DNA of 64,000 nt, taken from assembly GCA_023386635.1 (NCBI GenBank), contig JAEWJH010000021.1:1-64000 (forward strand), in the 5' to 3' direction. How positions within the stretch are numbered: the first letter of the stretch is position 1; each line of letters starts with the position of its first letter. The notes beneath the pieces were generated by a model that made no database searches, was not told the DNA's origin, and was given only the letters and a program-made list of their open reading frames with translations. The stretch comes from Pseudomonadota bacterium (GTDB taxonomy: Bacteria > Pseudomonadota > Alphaproteobacteria > Rhizobiales > Xanthobacteraceae). The translations under genes and the position numbers were made by a program. Below, in pieces: positions 26,129-34,700 of the stretch.

Positions 26129-27007
26129 ATGACCGACACGACGCTCCGCGGAAAGCTCGCGCGCAAGCCCATCACCGTCGCGCCCGGCGTCTATGACGCC
26201 TTCACCGCGCATGTCGCGGAAGCCGCCGGCTTTGGCTGCGTGTATCTCAGCGGCGCCGGCATCGCCTATACCCGGCTCGGCCGGCCGGATATCGGGCTCG
26301 TCGGGATGAGCGAGGTGGCGGAGACCCTCACTTTGATCCGCGACCGCGTCAAAAGCCATATCGTTGTCGATGCCGACACCGGCTATGGCAACGCGCTCAA
26401 TGTCATGCGCACGGTGCGCCTGTTCGAACGCGCCGGCGCGAACGCGATCCAGCTCGAGGATCAGGATTTTCCAAAGCGCTGCGGCCATCTCGACGGCAAG
26501 GCGCTTATCTCCGCCGACGAAATGTGCGGCAAGATTCGCGCCGCGGTCGATGCGCGGCAGTCGCGCGAGACGCTGATCATCGGCCGCACCGACGCCGTCG
26601 CGGTGGAAGGCGTCGATCGCGCGCTGGAGCGGGCCGAACGTTATCGCGAGTCCGGCGCCGACGTGCTGTTCGTCGAGGCGCCAAAGCAGCGCGACGACCT
26701 CGCCCGCATCGCGAAAGCGCTAGGCCACAAGACACCCCTGCTTGCCAATATGGTGGAAGGCGGCAAGACGCCGCCGCTCGCCGCCCCCGAACTGGAAGCC
26801 ATCGGCTTCTCGCTGGTGATCTTCCCCGGCGGAATCGTTCGGGCCCTCGGTAAAATGGCGAGCGACTATTACGGCTCGCTGGCAAAGAACGGCACGACCG
26901 AGCCGTTCCGCGACCGCATGCTCGATTTCGACGGGCTCAATGCCTTGCTCGGCACGCCTGAGATGGTGGCGCTTGGCCAGAGCTACGACCCGACTCAGAA
27001 ACGGTGA
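26129..27007 (+). CDS. Isocitrate lyase/PEP mutase superfamily C-C lyase
   Basis: A 292-residue enzyme of the isocitrate lyase/phosphoenolpyruvate mutase superfamily. The metal-binding motif VDADTGYGN (80-88) and the IQLEDQDFPKRCGH segment (107-120) are intact. Cys118 in KRCGH is the general acid of true lyases such as 2-methylisocitrate and 2,3-dimethylmalate lyase, and argues against a mutase or simple decarboxylase. With a LeuCD-like hydratase encoded divergently, the pair resembles the dimethylmaleate hydratase/dimethylmalate lyase step of Eubacterium barkeri nicotinate fermentation. ATG at 26129; the stop overlaps the next GTG. Specific substrate unproven. Confidence 0.88.
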   Translation: MTDTTLRGKLARKPITVAPGVYDAFTAHVAEAAGFGCVYLSGAGIAYTRLGRPDIGLVGMSEVAETLTLIRDRVKSHIVVDADTGYGNALNVMRTVRLFERAGANAIQLEDQDFPKRCGHLDGKALISADEMCGKIRAAVDARQSRETLIIGRTDAVAVEGVDRALERAERYRESGADVLFVEAPKQRDDLARIAKALGHKTPLLANMVEGGKTPPLAAPELEAIGFSLVIFPGGIVRALGKMASDYYGSLAKNGTTEPFRDRMLDFDGLNALLGTPEMVALGQSYDPTQKR

Positions 27008-28770
27008 AGCAGCCCGTGACCACGCTCGATCCCGTCACTCTTGATCCCGTAACCCTTGCGGTGCTCAACGGCCGTCTCGTCCAGATCGCCGACGAGATGG
27101 ACGCGACGCTGTTCCGCTCCGCGTTCAACCCGATCATCGCCGAGGCGCACGATGCCTGCCACGGTCTCTATCACGCCGAAACCGGCGCAACGCTGGTGCA
27201 GGGCACGTCCGGGCTGCCGATCTTCGTCGGCGCCATGGCGTTTGCCGTGAAGGCCGTGATCGACAAGGTCGCGCGCGACGGCGGGCTCCATGCGGGCGAC
27301 ACGTTCCTGTTCAACGATCCCTATGAAGGCGGCACGCACCTCAACGACTTCCGGCTGATCCGTCCGCTGATGCGTCAGGGCCGTGTATTTGCCTGGCTCG
27401 CTTCGGTCGGCCACTGGCTCGATGTGGGCGGCAATGTGCCGGGCAATTTCAACGCCAAGGCGACCGAGAGCTTCCAGGAAGGTTTCCGCATTCCGCCGGT
27501 GAAGCTGGTGCGCGCTGGCGTGCTGCAGCAGGACGTGGTCGATATCCTCGCCGCCAATACGCGCGTGCCGCAGTCCAATTGGGGCGATCTCAATGGCCAG
27601 CTCAACGCGCTGGATCTCGGCGAGCAGCGGCTGAACGCGCTGCTGGACGAATACGGCGACGACACCGTGCTCTCCGCCTTCGCGGCTTTGAGCGCGCGGG
27701 CCGAGACGCTGATGCGCGCCAATATCGCCGCGCTGCCGGACGGCCATTACCGTTACGACGATTTCCTCGACAATGACGGCGTCACCGATACGCCGCTACC
27801 GATCGCGCTCGATCTCACCATCGCCGGCGACCGGATGACGCTCGACTTCTCACGCTCCGCTCCGCCGTGCGACGGGCCCCTCAACATTTCCCGCGCTACC
27901 ACCATCGCCTGCTGCTATGTGGCGCTGAAGCATCTGTTCACCGAGGTCCCGGCCAATGCCGGCTGCCTCGCACCCATCGACTTCGTCGTGCCGGACACGA
28001 CCCTGCTCGGCGTGTCGGCGCCGAAGCCGGTCGGCGGTTATACCGAAACCATCCTGCGCGTCATCGACGTGATCTTCGGCGCGTTCGCGCAAGCGGCACC
28101 AGAGCGCGCCAACGGCAGTCCGTTCGCGACCATCAATGCGCTGTCGCTCGCCGGCTGGCGTGACCATGGACGGCGCTGGGTGATGTTCTGCTTCTTCGGA
28201 GGCGGCCTCGGCGGCAATCCGGAAGGCGACGGTCTCAATCACGGCAACAACCCGATTTCGACCGCGACGATCCCGCCGGTGGAAATCCTCGAGTCGCTCT
28301 ATCCGGTGATGTTCACGCAATGGGCGTTGCGGCCGGATTCCGCCGGCCCCGGCCGGCATCGCGGCGGCCTCGGCGCGATCTATGAAGTGGAGGCGCTGGC
28401 CGACAGCGGCGCGGAGGTCTTCATCCTCGGCGAGCGCGGCAAGTATCCGCCGTTTGGCGTCAATGGCGGCGGACCGGCGGCACTGAACCGCTTCATCTAC
28501 GAAACCGACGACGGCGAGAAAACGCCGCTGCTGATTTCCAAGGCCACCGACATCCGTCTCAAGCGGGGCCAGAAAGTCCGGCTGGAAACACCGGGCGGCG
28601 GTGGATTCGGCGATCCGGCGACGCGCAATCCACAGTGTGTCGCCCGCGACGTGCGGCTCGGCTATGTCTCGGCGGCGGCGGCGGCGCGCGACTATAAAGT
28701 GTCGGTCAGGAATGACGGAACGGTGGACGATACCGCGACAGCCGCGCTCCGGTCGGAACGCAGCGTATGA
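27004..28770 (+). CDS. HyuB-type hydantoinase B/oxoprolinase subunit
   Basis: A 588-residue hydantoinase B family subunit that acts with the HyuA encoded next. Signatures include FNDPYEGGTHLNDF and the glycine-rich ending ETPGGGGFGDPATRNP. Unlike the HyuB at 1042-3282 it has no cysteine-rich tail. The GTG at 27004 overlaps the preceding stop (GTGA), and its own stop overlaps the HyuA ATG, so lyase, HyuB, HyuA and hydrolase genes form one tightly coupled unit. The pair probably hydrolyses a cyclic amide or imide, or carboxylates a ketone, using ATP. Placement after a Liv-type importer favours an imported N-heterocycle or amide; inference. Confidence 0.92.
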   Translation: MKQPVTTLDPVTLDPVTLAVLNGRLVQIADEMDATLFRSAFNPIIAEAHDACHGLYHAETGATLVQGTSGLPIFVGAMAFAVKAVIDKVARDGGLHAGDTFLFNDPYEGGTHLNDFRLIRPLMRQGRVFAWLASVGHWLDVGGNVPGNFNAKATESFQEGFRIPPVKLVRAGVLQQDVVDILAANTRVPQSNWGDLNGQLNALDLGEQRLNALLDEYGDDTVLSAFAALSARAETLMRANIAALPDGHYRYDDFLDNDGVTDTPLPIALDLTIAGDRMTLDFSRSAPPCDGPLNISRATTIACCYVALKHLFTEVPANAGCLAPIDFVVPDTTLLGVSAPKPVGGYTETILRVIDVIFGAFAQAAPERANGSPFATINALSLAGWRDHGRRWVMFCFFGGGLGGNPEGDGLNHGNNPISTATIPPVEILESLYPVMFTQWALRPDSAGPGRHRGGLGAIYEVEALADSGAEVFILGERGKYPPFGVNGGGPAALNRFIYETDDGEKTPLLISKATDIRLKRGQKVRLETPGGGGFGDPATRNPQCVARDVRLGYVSAAAAARDYKVSVRNDGTVDDTATAALRSERSV

Positions 28771-30827
28771 ACAAGCCCATGAGCAGACCCGCCTCCATCG
28801 TCGGCGTCGATGTCGGCGGAACCTTCACCGACCTCTTCATGTTCGAGGCGGCAACGCGCAACTTCCGCACCGCCAAGGTGCCGTCGCAGCGCGGCGATGA
28901 ATCGCGCGGCTTTCTCAACGGGCTGAACGCGCTCGGCGGCATCGCCACCATCGGCTCGATCGTGCACGGCACGACCGTCGGCACCAATACGCTGTTGGAA
29001 CGGCGCGGGCCGAAGGTCGGCATCATCACCACCAAGGGCTTCCGCGATGCCCTGGAAATGCGCCGGCGTGACCGACGCCAGACCTGGGGCCTGTGGGGTG
29101 ATTTTGTGCCGGTCGCGGAGCGCGACATGCGGCTCGAGGTCAACGAGCGCACGCTGGCCGACGGCAGCATCCGCACCGCTGTCGATCCGGCGGAAGTAAA
29201 GGCTGCGGCGCAGCAGTTGCTGGCAAAGGGCGCGCAAAGCGTCGCAGTCGTGTTCATCAATGCCTATGCCAATGCAGAGAACGAGAAACGCGCCCTCGAC
29301 GCCGTGCGCGGCGTCTGGCCCAATGACTTCGTCACCGCCTCGCATGCGGTGCTGTCGGAGATCCGCGAATTCGAGCGCACCTCGACGGCGGCGCTGAATG
29401 CCTATCTGCAACCGGTCGTCGCCTCCTATCTCGGCAAGCTGGAAGGCACGCTCGTCGCTCAGAATTTCCCCGGCCAGTTGCAGATCGTGCAATCTAATGG
29501 CGGCATCATGTCGACCGACACCGCGCGACGGCTGCCGATCCGCACCGCGCTGTCCGGCCCCGCCGCCGGCGTGGTCGCCGGCATGGCGATCGCCCGATCC
29601 GCCGGTTTCGACAATGTCATTACCTGCGATCTCGGCGGCACATCGTTCGACGTGTCGGTGATCGTCAGCGGCGCGGCGTCGGTCGCGGCGCAGACCACCA
29701 TCGATTTCGGCATGGTGATCCGCACGCCGATGATCGAGATCACTACCATCGGCGCCGGCGGCGGCTCAATCGCGTCGGTCGACCGCAGCGGTCTGCTGCA
29801 GGTCGGACCGGAAAGCGCCGGCTCTGTGCCCGGCCCGGTCTGCTACGGCCAGGGCAACACCCGTCCGACCTTGACTGACGCACAGGTCGTGCTCGGCCGC
29901 ATCGATGCAACGCGGCCGATCGGCGGAGAACTGAAATCGCTCGACGTCGATGCGGCGCGTGCGGGGATCATGGCGCATGTCGGAACGCCGCTCGGCCTCG
30001 ATGCCGAGGCGGCCGCCGCCGCGATCCTGCAGGTGGCGGAAGCGCGTATGGCCGGCGCGATCCGCCTCGTCTCCGTCGAGCGCGGCCACGATCCGGCGAA
30101 GTTCGTCGCCATGCCGTTCGGCGGCGGCGGCGCGCTGCATGTCTGCGCGCTGATCCGGCAGGTCGGCCTGAAATGCGCGCTGGTGCCGCGTTTCCCCGGC
30201 AACACCTCGGCGATCGGCTGCGTGCTCGCGGACGTCCGCCACGACAGCGTGCAGACGTTGAACCTGATGCTTGATGCACTCGACACGGCGGCGCTGACAG
30301 CGCGGATGCGTGAGGCTGGGATCGAAGCCACCAAGGTTGTCGAGACATCCGGCATTCCGGTCGAGCGAATCGATGTGGTCCACGAATTTGACGTCCACTA
30401 TCTCGGGCAAACCCACACGGTACGCGCACCGGTCGCGCTGCCCGCCTCGGGTGACGTGACCCGCGAGGCGATCCAGGCCGCGTTCGAGATATCCTATCGC
30501 GCGTCGTTCAGTCGATTGCTCGCCGGCCTGCCGATCCGGATCGCGGCCATGCGCGTCGCCGCCATCGGCCGCCGGCCGTCGTTCGACTTCTCGATCTTCG
30601 CGCCGCCGGCAGCCGCTTCGCCCGACGCCGCATGCCGGCCGTCGCGCGCCGTCTGGTTCGACGGCGGCGTGCGTGACACGAAAATCTGGTCGCGCCTCGA
30701 TCTGCCGGCCGGCACCATCATCGAAGGGCCGGCGATCCTTGAACAACCGGACGCCACCACGGTGATCGAGCCGGGCTTTACCGGGCGGCTGGATGATCTC
30801 GGCAATCTGATCGTGGAGCGCCAATGA
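28767..30827 (+). CDS. HyuA-type hydantoinase A/oxoprolinase ATPase subunit
   Basis: A 686-residue HyuA with VGVDVGGTFTDLFMF at the N-terminus and VHGTTVGTNTLLERRG. The second nucleotide motif is TCDLGGTSFDVSVI, followed by GAGGGSIASVDRSG. It phosphorylates the substrate carbonyl and partners the HyuB at 27004. Its length and domain order match hydantoinase A rather than the longer eukaryotic-type oxoprolinase. ATG at 28767 overlaps the HyuB stop and its own stop overlaps the isochorismatase-like start. HyuA and HyuB order is the reverse of N-to-C order in fused oxoprolinases, common in operons. Confidence 0.93.
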   Translation: MNKPMSRPASIVGVDVGGTFTDLFMFEAATRNFRTAKVPSQRGDESRGFLNGLNALGGIATIGSIVHGTTVGTNTLLERRGPKVGIITTKGFRDALEMRRRDRRQTWGLWGDFVPVAERDMRLEVNERTLADGSIRTAVDPAEVKAAAQQLLAKGAQSVAVVFINAYANAENEKRALDAVRGVWPNDFVTASHAVLSEIREFERTSTAALNAYLQPVVASYLGKLEGTLVAQNFPGQLQIVQSNGGIMSTDTARRLPIRTALSGPAAGVVAGMAIARSAGFDNVITCDLGGTSFDVSVIVSGAASVAAQTTIDFGMVIRTPMIEITTIGAGGGSIASVDRSGLLQVGPESAGSVPGPVCYGQGNTRPTLTDAQVVLGRIDATRPIGGELKSLDVDAARAGIMAHVGTPLGLDAEAAAAAILQVAEARMAGAIRLVSVERGHDPAKFVAMPFGGGGALHVCALIRQVGLKCALVPRFPGNTSAIGCVLADVRHDSVQTLNLMLDALDTAALTARMREAGIEATKVVETSGIPVERIDVVHEFDVHYLGQTHTVRAPVALPASGDVTREAIQAAFEISYRASFSRLLAGLPIRIAAMRVAAIGRRPSFDFSIFAPPAAASPDAACRPSRAVWFDGGVRDTKIWSRLDLPAGTIIEGPAILEQPDATTVIEPGFTGRLDDLGNLIVERQ

Positions 30828-31423
30828 TCGACAAGTCCCGCACCGCGCTGATCCTCGGCGATTTGCAAAACGATTTTCTGCATCCGAACGGCGCCTATGG
30901 TCGCGCCGGGCAGAGCGCACCCGCCATTGCGGCGCTTCCCGCCCGCCTCGCACCGCTCGTCGCGGCCGCGCGTGGTAACGGCGTCCTGGTCGTCGCCACG
31001 CTGTTCACGCTGGTTTCCGGGCGCGGCGGCGAGCCGATCATCTCTCCGCACCTCAAGGCCCTGCGGCCATTCCTGGCGGAAGGCGACTTCATGCCCGGCT
31101 CATGGGGGCAGCAGGTAATCGATGAACTGACCCCGATCGATACCGCTGTTGAGAAGATCGCTTATTCCGCCTTCCACGCCTCGCGGCTGGAATGGGTTTT
31201 GCGCAAATGCGGCATCGAGCATCTCTATTTCACCGGCATCGTCACCAATGGCGGCGTTGCGTCATCGGTGCGGGACGCACATGTGCGCGAATTCCATTGC
31301 ACAGTGATCGAGGACGGCTGCGCCGCCTTCACCGATGAACTGCACCGCGCGGCGATCGACGGGTTGCGGCCGGTGGCGAAGATCGTCACCATTGCCGATG
31401 CGATGGCGGTGTTCTCGCGATAG
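30824..31423 (+). CDS. Isochorismatase-superfamily hydrolase with Gly in place of the nucleophilic Cys
   Basis: A 199-residue isochorismatase-like protein. Asp13 (ILGDLQNDF) and Lys111 (VEKIAYSAFHAS) of the catalytic triad are present. The segment that in amidohydrolases reads TGxxTNxCV is here TGIVTNGGV, with Gly144 at the cysteine position. True isochorismatases also lack that cysteine, so a vinyl-ether-type or non-thiol mechanism is possible; an N-carbamoyl or nicotinamide-type amidase would need the Cys. The ATG overlaps the HyuA stop by 4 nt. A hydrolase after HyuAB often opens the ring-cleaved product, but this one may not be a standard amidase. Confidence 0.82.
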   Translation: MIDKSRTALILGDLQNDFLHPNGAYGRAGQSAPAIAALPARLAPLVAAARGNGVLVVATLFTLVSGRGGEPIISPHLKALRPFLAEGDFMPGSWGQQVIDELTPIDTAVEKIAYSAFHASRLEWVLRKCGIEHLYFTGIVTNGGVASSVRDAHVREFHCTVIEDGCAAFTDELHRAAIDGLRPVAKIVTIADAMAVFSR

Positions 31424-31489
31424 CATCCAGCACCCGCCGCGCCAGCGTCGGCTAAAGAATTTTTCCAGGGTTGAGCAGGCTGCGCGAGC

Positions 31490-31645
31490 ACGATCCGCGC
31501 TCCCCGCAATCCGCGATGCCGTCGGGGAGGATTTCTGCTTGATGCTCGATGGCGGGATTCGGCGCGGCAGCGACATTGCCAAAGCCATCGCCGGCGGCGC
31601 CGATGGCGTAGTGCTCGGCCGCGCCTATGCCTGCGCGCTTGCCTG
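31490..31645 (+). pseudogene. Relic of an FMN-dependent alpha-hydroxyacid dehydrogenase (C-terminal piece)
   Basis: The + strand reads RSALPAIRDAVGEDF, then LMLDGGIRRGSDIAKAIAGG and ADGVVLGRAYACALAW. This is the conserved FMN-phosphate-binding C-terminal region of lactate/glycolate-type dehydrogenases. There is no upstream catalytic domain and no continuation after about 31645, and no suitable start or ribosome-binding site. About 50 residues of a roughly 380-residue enzyme remain. The end of the relic is antisense to the 3' end of the MaoC gene at 31625-32095, which places a deletion or fusion point there. Confidence 0.75.
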
Positions 31646-32095
31646 GCCGAGCGGCGGGCCCAACACGAGATTGTCGCACGTCGCGGTGACCGCAGGCCGC
31701 CCGTCGACGCGCAACTCGCCTTCGAACCGTACGATGGTGCCGCCGAGCGATAACTTCGGCTCGATCGACACAACGCGCCATAAAATCTCACCGGTCGCGC
31801 CGGCCGGCACCGCGCGGAGCAGCTTCACCGCATAGCCAAGCCCGACCACATTGGCCCGCGCACAGACGAACTGCGCCAGCCGCCCCAGCATCACGGACGT
31901 GGTCTGTGTCGCGCTGGCAATCAGGCCACCGAAGCGCGAGCGGCGCGCTGCCGTCTCGTCGTGGTGCAAGGGATTTGTGTCGCCCGCCAGAGTCGCGAAC
32001 TGGCGGATTCCGGCCGCGTCGAAGTGAGCGGTGCCTCGTACCTCCTCCCCCATCACGAACGGAACCGGCTGCGTTGGGGCACCAGCTGCCATCAT
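31625..32095 (-). CDS. MaoC-like hot-dog dehydratase
   Basis: A 156-residue single hot-dog protein of the MaoC/(R)-specific enoyl-CoA hydratase type. The catalytic Asp and His are visible in ATLAGDTNPLHHDETAA, followed by SRFGGLIASATQTTSVM. It probably hydrates or dehydrates a CoA thioester. ATG at 32095 is preferred; a GTG one codon earlier is possible. It is divergent from the benzoate-CoA-ligase-like gene and shares the promoter region holding operator 32183-32204. Its last ten codons overlap, in antisense, the relic of an FMN dehydrogenase, so the natural C-terminus may have been altered. Confidence 0.82.
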   Translation of the reverse strand: MMAAGAPTQPVPFVMGEEVRGTAHFDAAGIRQFATLAGDTNPLHHDETAARRSRFGGLIASATQTTSVMLGRLAQFVCARANVVGLGYAVKLLRAVPAGATGEILWRVVSIEPKLSLGGTIVRFEGELRVDGRPAVTATCDNLVLGPPLGQASAQA

Positions 32096-32182
32096 CACTC
32101 TATCCCTTTAAAATTCGGGTTTTGCGCTTTCCGCCCGCCGCGACCCGTCAAGACAAACCGGATTTCGGTTTACAACAATATG

Positions 32183-32204
32183 ATTTTTACGGTATCGTAA
32201 AAAT
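32183..32204. promoter_or_regulatory. TTTTACG-type operator, copy 1
   Basis: A 22-bp inverted repeat with half-sites ATTTTTACG and CGTAAAAAT around GTAT-centred bases; only one symmetric pair (32192/32195) is mismatched. It lies between the divergent MaoC gene and the ligase gene at 32255, 51 bp from the latter. A TTTACA at 32169 and TATCGT at 32193 could be the promoter it covers. Two further copies occur at 37943 and 43421. Confidence 0.8.
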
Positions 32205-32254
32205 AATCAAGAGGCGATGCCGGCCCGAACCGGCAACGACGGGAGGATGCTTCG

Positions 32255-33835
32255 ATGCCAGCCGCGACCCAGCCGCAAGCCCCGACCGGGCTCACGGGCA
32301 ATGTCACCGACTATCTGTTCGAGCATTCGTTGCGTCAGGGCGAGCGGACCTACCTCATCACGCCGGACCGCAACTGGAGCTTTCGCGCCATCGCCGACCG
32401 CGCCGGCCAGATCGCCAATTACCTAAAGGCCATCGGCGTACGGCCGGGCGAGCGGGTGCTGTTCAGCGTTCTCGACGGCGCCGATTTTCCCGCGCTGTTC
32501 CTCGGCATCATGCGCATGGGCGCGATCGCGCTGCCCATCAACAGCTATCTCAAACCCGACGACTACGCCTATTACGTTCGTGACAGCGCCTGCGTCGCGG
32601 TGATCGTCGACCATTCGCTGGCGCCGGTCATCAAGGCAATCCGTGCCGATTTGCCGGCGCTGAAGCATGTCATCAGCACCGGCCAGGCCGCCGACGGTCT
32701 GCCATTTCTTGACAGCGAGATCGCCGCTCTCTCCTCGGATTGCCCCGCGCATCCGACAGATCCGGACGATATGGCGTTCTGGCTCTATAGCTCGGGCTCG
32801 ACCGGCAGCCCCAAGGGCGTGGTCCACACCGGCAATCACATCTACTGGGCGAGCGAGCTGTTCGGCTCCGCGACCATGGGGATGACCGAGAACGATGTGA
32901 TCCTGTCACCGCCGAAGATGTATTTCGCGTTCGGGCTCGGCGCGCAGGTCTATTTCCCGTTGCGCATGGGCGCGCAGAATATCACCAATCCGAAGCCGAT
33001 CTCGCCGGACATCGTCTGGGAGCAATGGCTCGCGCATGAGCCAACCATCGTGATCGGCGTGCCGACCCTGTTCGCCGCGCTGCTGCGCATTGCCGAGGAC
33101 AAAATCGGTGCCGAGCGCGTGCGCGCCGCATGCCGGCGACTGCGCTACTGCATCAGCGGCGGTGAAGTGCTGCCGGCGGTCCTGATGGAGCGCTGGCGCA
33201 AATTCGCCGACGTTCAGATTCTCGATGGCGTCGGCACCACCGAAATGACGCATATGTTCATGCTCAACCGGCTTGACGCTGCCGTGCCGGGAAGCTGCGG
33301 CCGGCTGGTCCATGGCTACCGCGCCGAACTGCTGGACGACGCCGGCCAGCGCGTGCCCGTCGGCGAAATCGGCAATCTGCACGTCTATGGGCCGACCGCC
33401 GCCACGCAATACTGGAACAAGCCGGAGAAAACCGCCGAGGTGATGGGCAAAGGCGGCGTGCTCACCGGCGACAAGATGTCGTGCGACGCCGATGGCAACT
33501 ACTTCCTGGTCGGCCGCTCCGACGACATGCTGCGGGTCGGCGGCATCTGGGTCTCACCGGCCGAGGTGGAATCGGCGATTGCCCGCCACGACAGCGTGCT
33601 GGAATGCGCGGTGATAGGCTTCCCCGACAAGGAAGGCATGATCAAGCCGAAAGCCTATGTGGTGCTGCGCGACGCCGGCGGCGATTCCGCTGCGATGGCC
33701 GAGGCGCTGCGCACCCATGTGCGCGCGACGCTGGCGCATTTCAAATGCCCGCGCTGGTTCGTGTTCGTCGACGAATTGCCGAAGACCAGCACCGGCAAAA
33801 TCCAGCGCTTCCGGCTGCGGCAGTTGACGGACTGA
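32255..33835 (+). CDS. Benzoate-CoA-ligase-family acyl-CoA synthetase
   Basis: A 526-residue ATP-dependent CoA ligase of the adenylate-forming superfamily, benzoate-CoA-ligase branch. The P-loop-like A3 motif is YSSGSTGSPKG (178-188), a HTGNH follows, and the C-terminal catalytic lysine lies in KTSTGKIQR. The overall size (520-530) matches benzoate-CoA ligases. ATG at 32255 follows GGGAGG. It is the only rightward gene of the cluster and is separated from the leftward TetR gene by a short convergent gap. Likely activates an aromatic or cyclic carboxylic acid for the diiron oxygenase encoded at 39084; exact acid unknown. Confidence 0.9.
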   Translation: MPAATQPQAPTGLTGNVTDYLFEHSLRQGERTYLITPDRNWSFRAIADRAGQIANYLKAIGVRPGERVLFSVLDGADFPALFLGIMRMGAIALPINSYLKPDDYAYYVRDSACVAVIVDHSLAPVIKAIRADLPALKHVISTGQAADGLPFLDSEIAALSSDCPAHPTDPDDMAFWLYSSGSTGSPKGVVHTGNHIYWASELFGSATMGMTENDVILSPPKMYFAFGLGAQVYFPLRMGAQNITNPKPISPDIVWEQWLAHEPTIVIGVPTLFAALLRIAEDKIGAERVRAACRRLRYCISGGEVLPAVLMERWRKFADVQILDGVGTTEMTHMFMLNRLDAAVPGSCGRLVHGYRAELLDDAGQRVPVGEIGNLHVYGPTAATQYWNKPEKTAEVMGKGGVLTGDKMSCDADGNYFLVGRSDDMLRVGGIWVSPAEVESAIARHDSVLECAVIGFPDKEGMIKPKAYVVLRDAGGDSAAMAEALRTHVRATLAHFKCPRWFVFVDELPKTSTGKIQRFRLRQLTD

Positions 33836-33848
33836 GAAGCCCACCCTC

Positions 33849-33873
33849 CCCCGGGGGGTATCGCGGCGATACC
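33849..33873. terminator. Inverted repeats between convergent genes
   Basis: A C-run/G-run pair (33846-33858) is followed by GGTATCGC-G-GCGATACC (33857-33873). This fills the gap between the convergent ligase and TetR genes. There is no T-tract, so termination activity in either direction is only a possibility. Confidence 0.3.
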
Positions 33874-33877
33874 GTGT

Positions 33878-34573
33878 TCACACCACCGGCGGCTTGCCGC
33901 GCGGTTTTTCTGACGCACGCTTTGCCGACGCGACCTTGACCGCCACCGTCTTGCGCCGGGCACCGGGCGCAACCAGGCCATAGGCAATGAGCTGGAAATA
34001 AGTGTCGATCAACTCGCTGATCGGAGTTGATTTTCTCGGGTCATACCAGCGCGCCAGCCAGTTGCACATGCCGAGAATGCCGAACGCCACCATCTTGGGG
34101 TCGCCGCAGCGGGTGAATTCGCCCTTCTCCTGCCCTTCCTCGATCAGCGTGGTCCACATCGTCTCGTAGCTGCGCCAGATCTTGTCCATCTCGCGGCGCA
34201 CGTCGCGCGCATCGTCGAGATAGACGTCGCGCAGCGCGACGGTCATTTCCAGACACTTGCGGTCGAACCGTTCGAGGTGGTTCTCCACCGCCTGATAAAG
34301 CTTGTCGTGAAAGCTCACTTTCGAGGCCAGCACCTTGCGCAAGCCCTCGACCAGCGACTCGCTCTGCGGCCGGATGATGTGCAGCAGGATCTCGGCGCGA
34401 TTGCCGAAATAATAATAGATCGCCTCGCGCTTGACGCCGGTTTCCTTGGCGATGTCGTCGAGCGAGGTATTGGCGAAGCCCTGCCGGTCGAAGATCTCCA
34501 GCGCATTCTGAAGAATGGCCTCACGCCGCAAGGTCGATTTCTTGACTTTGGTGGTCTGGTCGCGCGTCGTCAT
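33878..34573 (-). CDS. TetR/AcrR-family transcriptional regulator
   Basis: A 231-residue TetR-family regulator. The N-terminal helix-turn-helix reads ILQNALEIFDRQGFANTSLDD, then IAKETGVKREAIYYYFGNRAE. The C-terminal ligand domain resembles KstR2/FadR-type acyl-CoA sensors, and a basic tail follows. Start taken at 34573 because TetR homology begins shortly after; the longer frame adds 35 unconserved residues. It sits inside the CoA-dependent cluster that carries three TTTTACG-type palindromes and is the best candidate to bind them, probably releasing DNA on binding an acyl-CoA intermediate. No palindrome is seen in front of its own gene. Confidence 0.9.
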   Translation of the reverse strand: MTTRDQTTKVKKSTLRREAILQNALEIFDRQGFANTSLDDIAKETGVKREAIYYYFGNRAEILLHIIRPQSESLVEGLRKVLASKVSFHDKLYQAVENHLERFDRKCLEMTVALRDVYLDDARDVRREMDKIWRSYETMWTTLIEEGQEKGEFTRCGDPKMVAFGILGMCNWLARWYDPRKSTPISELIDTYFQLIAYGLVAPGARRKTVAVKVASAKRASEKPRGKPPVV

Positions 34574-34700
34574 GTCCGGTCCATGGAAAATTCGCCCGCG
34601 CCGATCGAGCACGAGCGAAAGTCTCGGGACCCTAACCGATCGACCGCGCGGTGACCAGTTGGCCGCGGTTCGGCTCAATCGGCCGGTTCAATCGGCCAAT

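Noticed and set aside
33849..33873. Fourth copy of the TTTTACG operator
   Set aside because: It shares only GGTATCG with the core; the A/T-rich TTTTAC/GTAAAA arms are missing.
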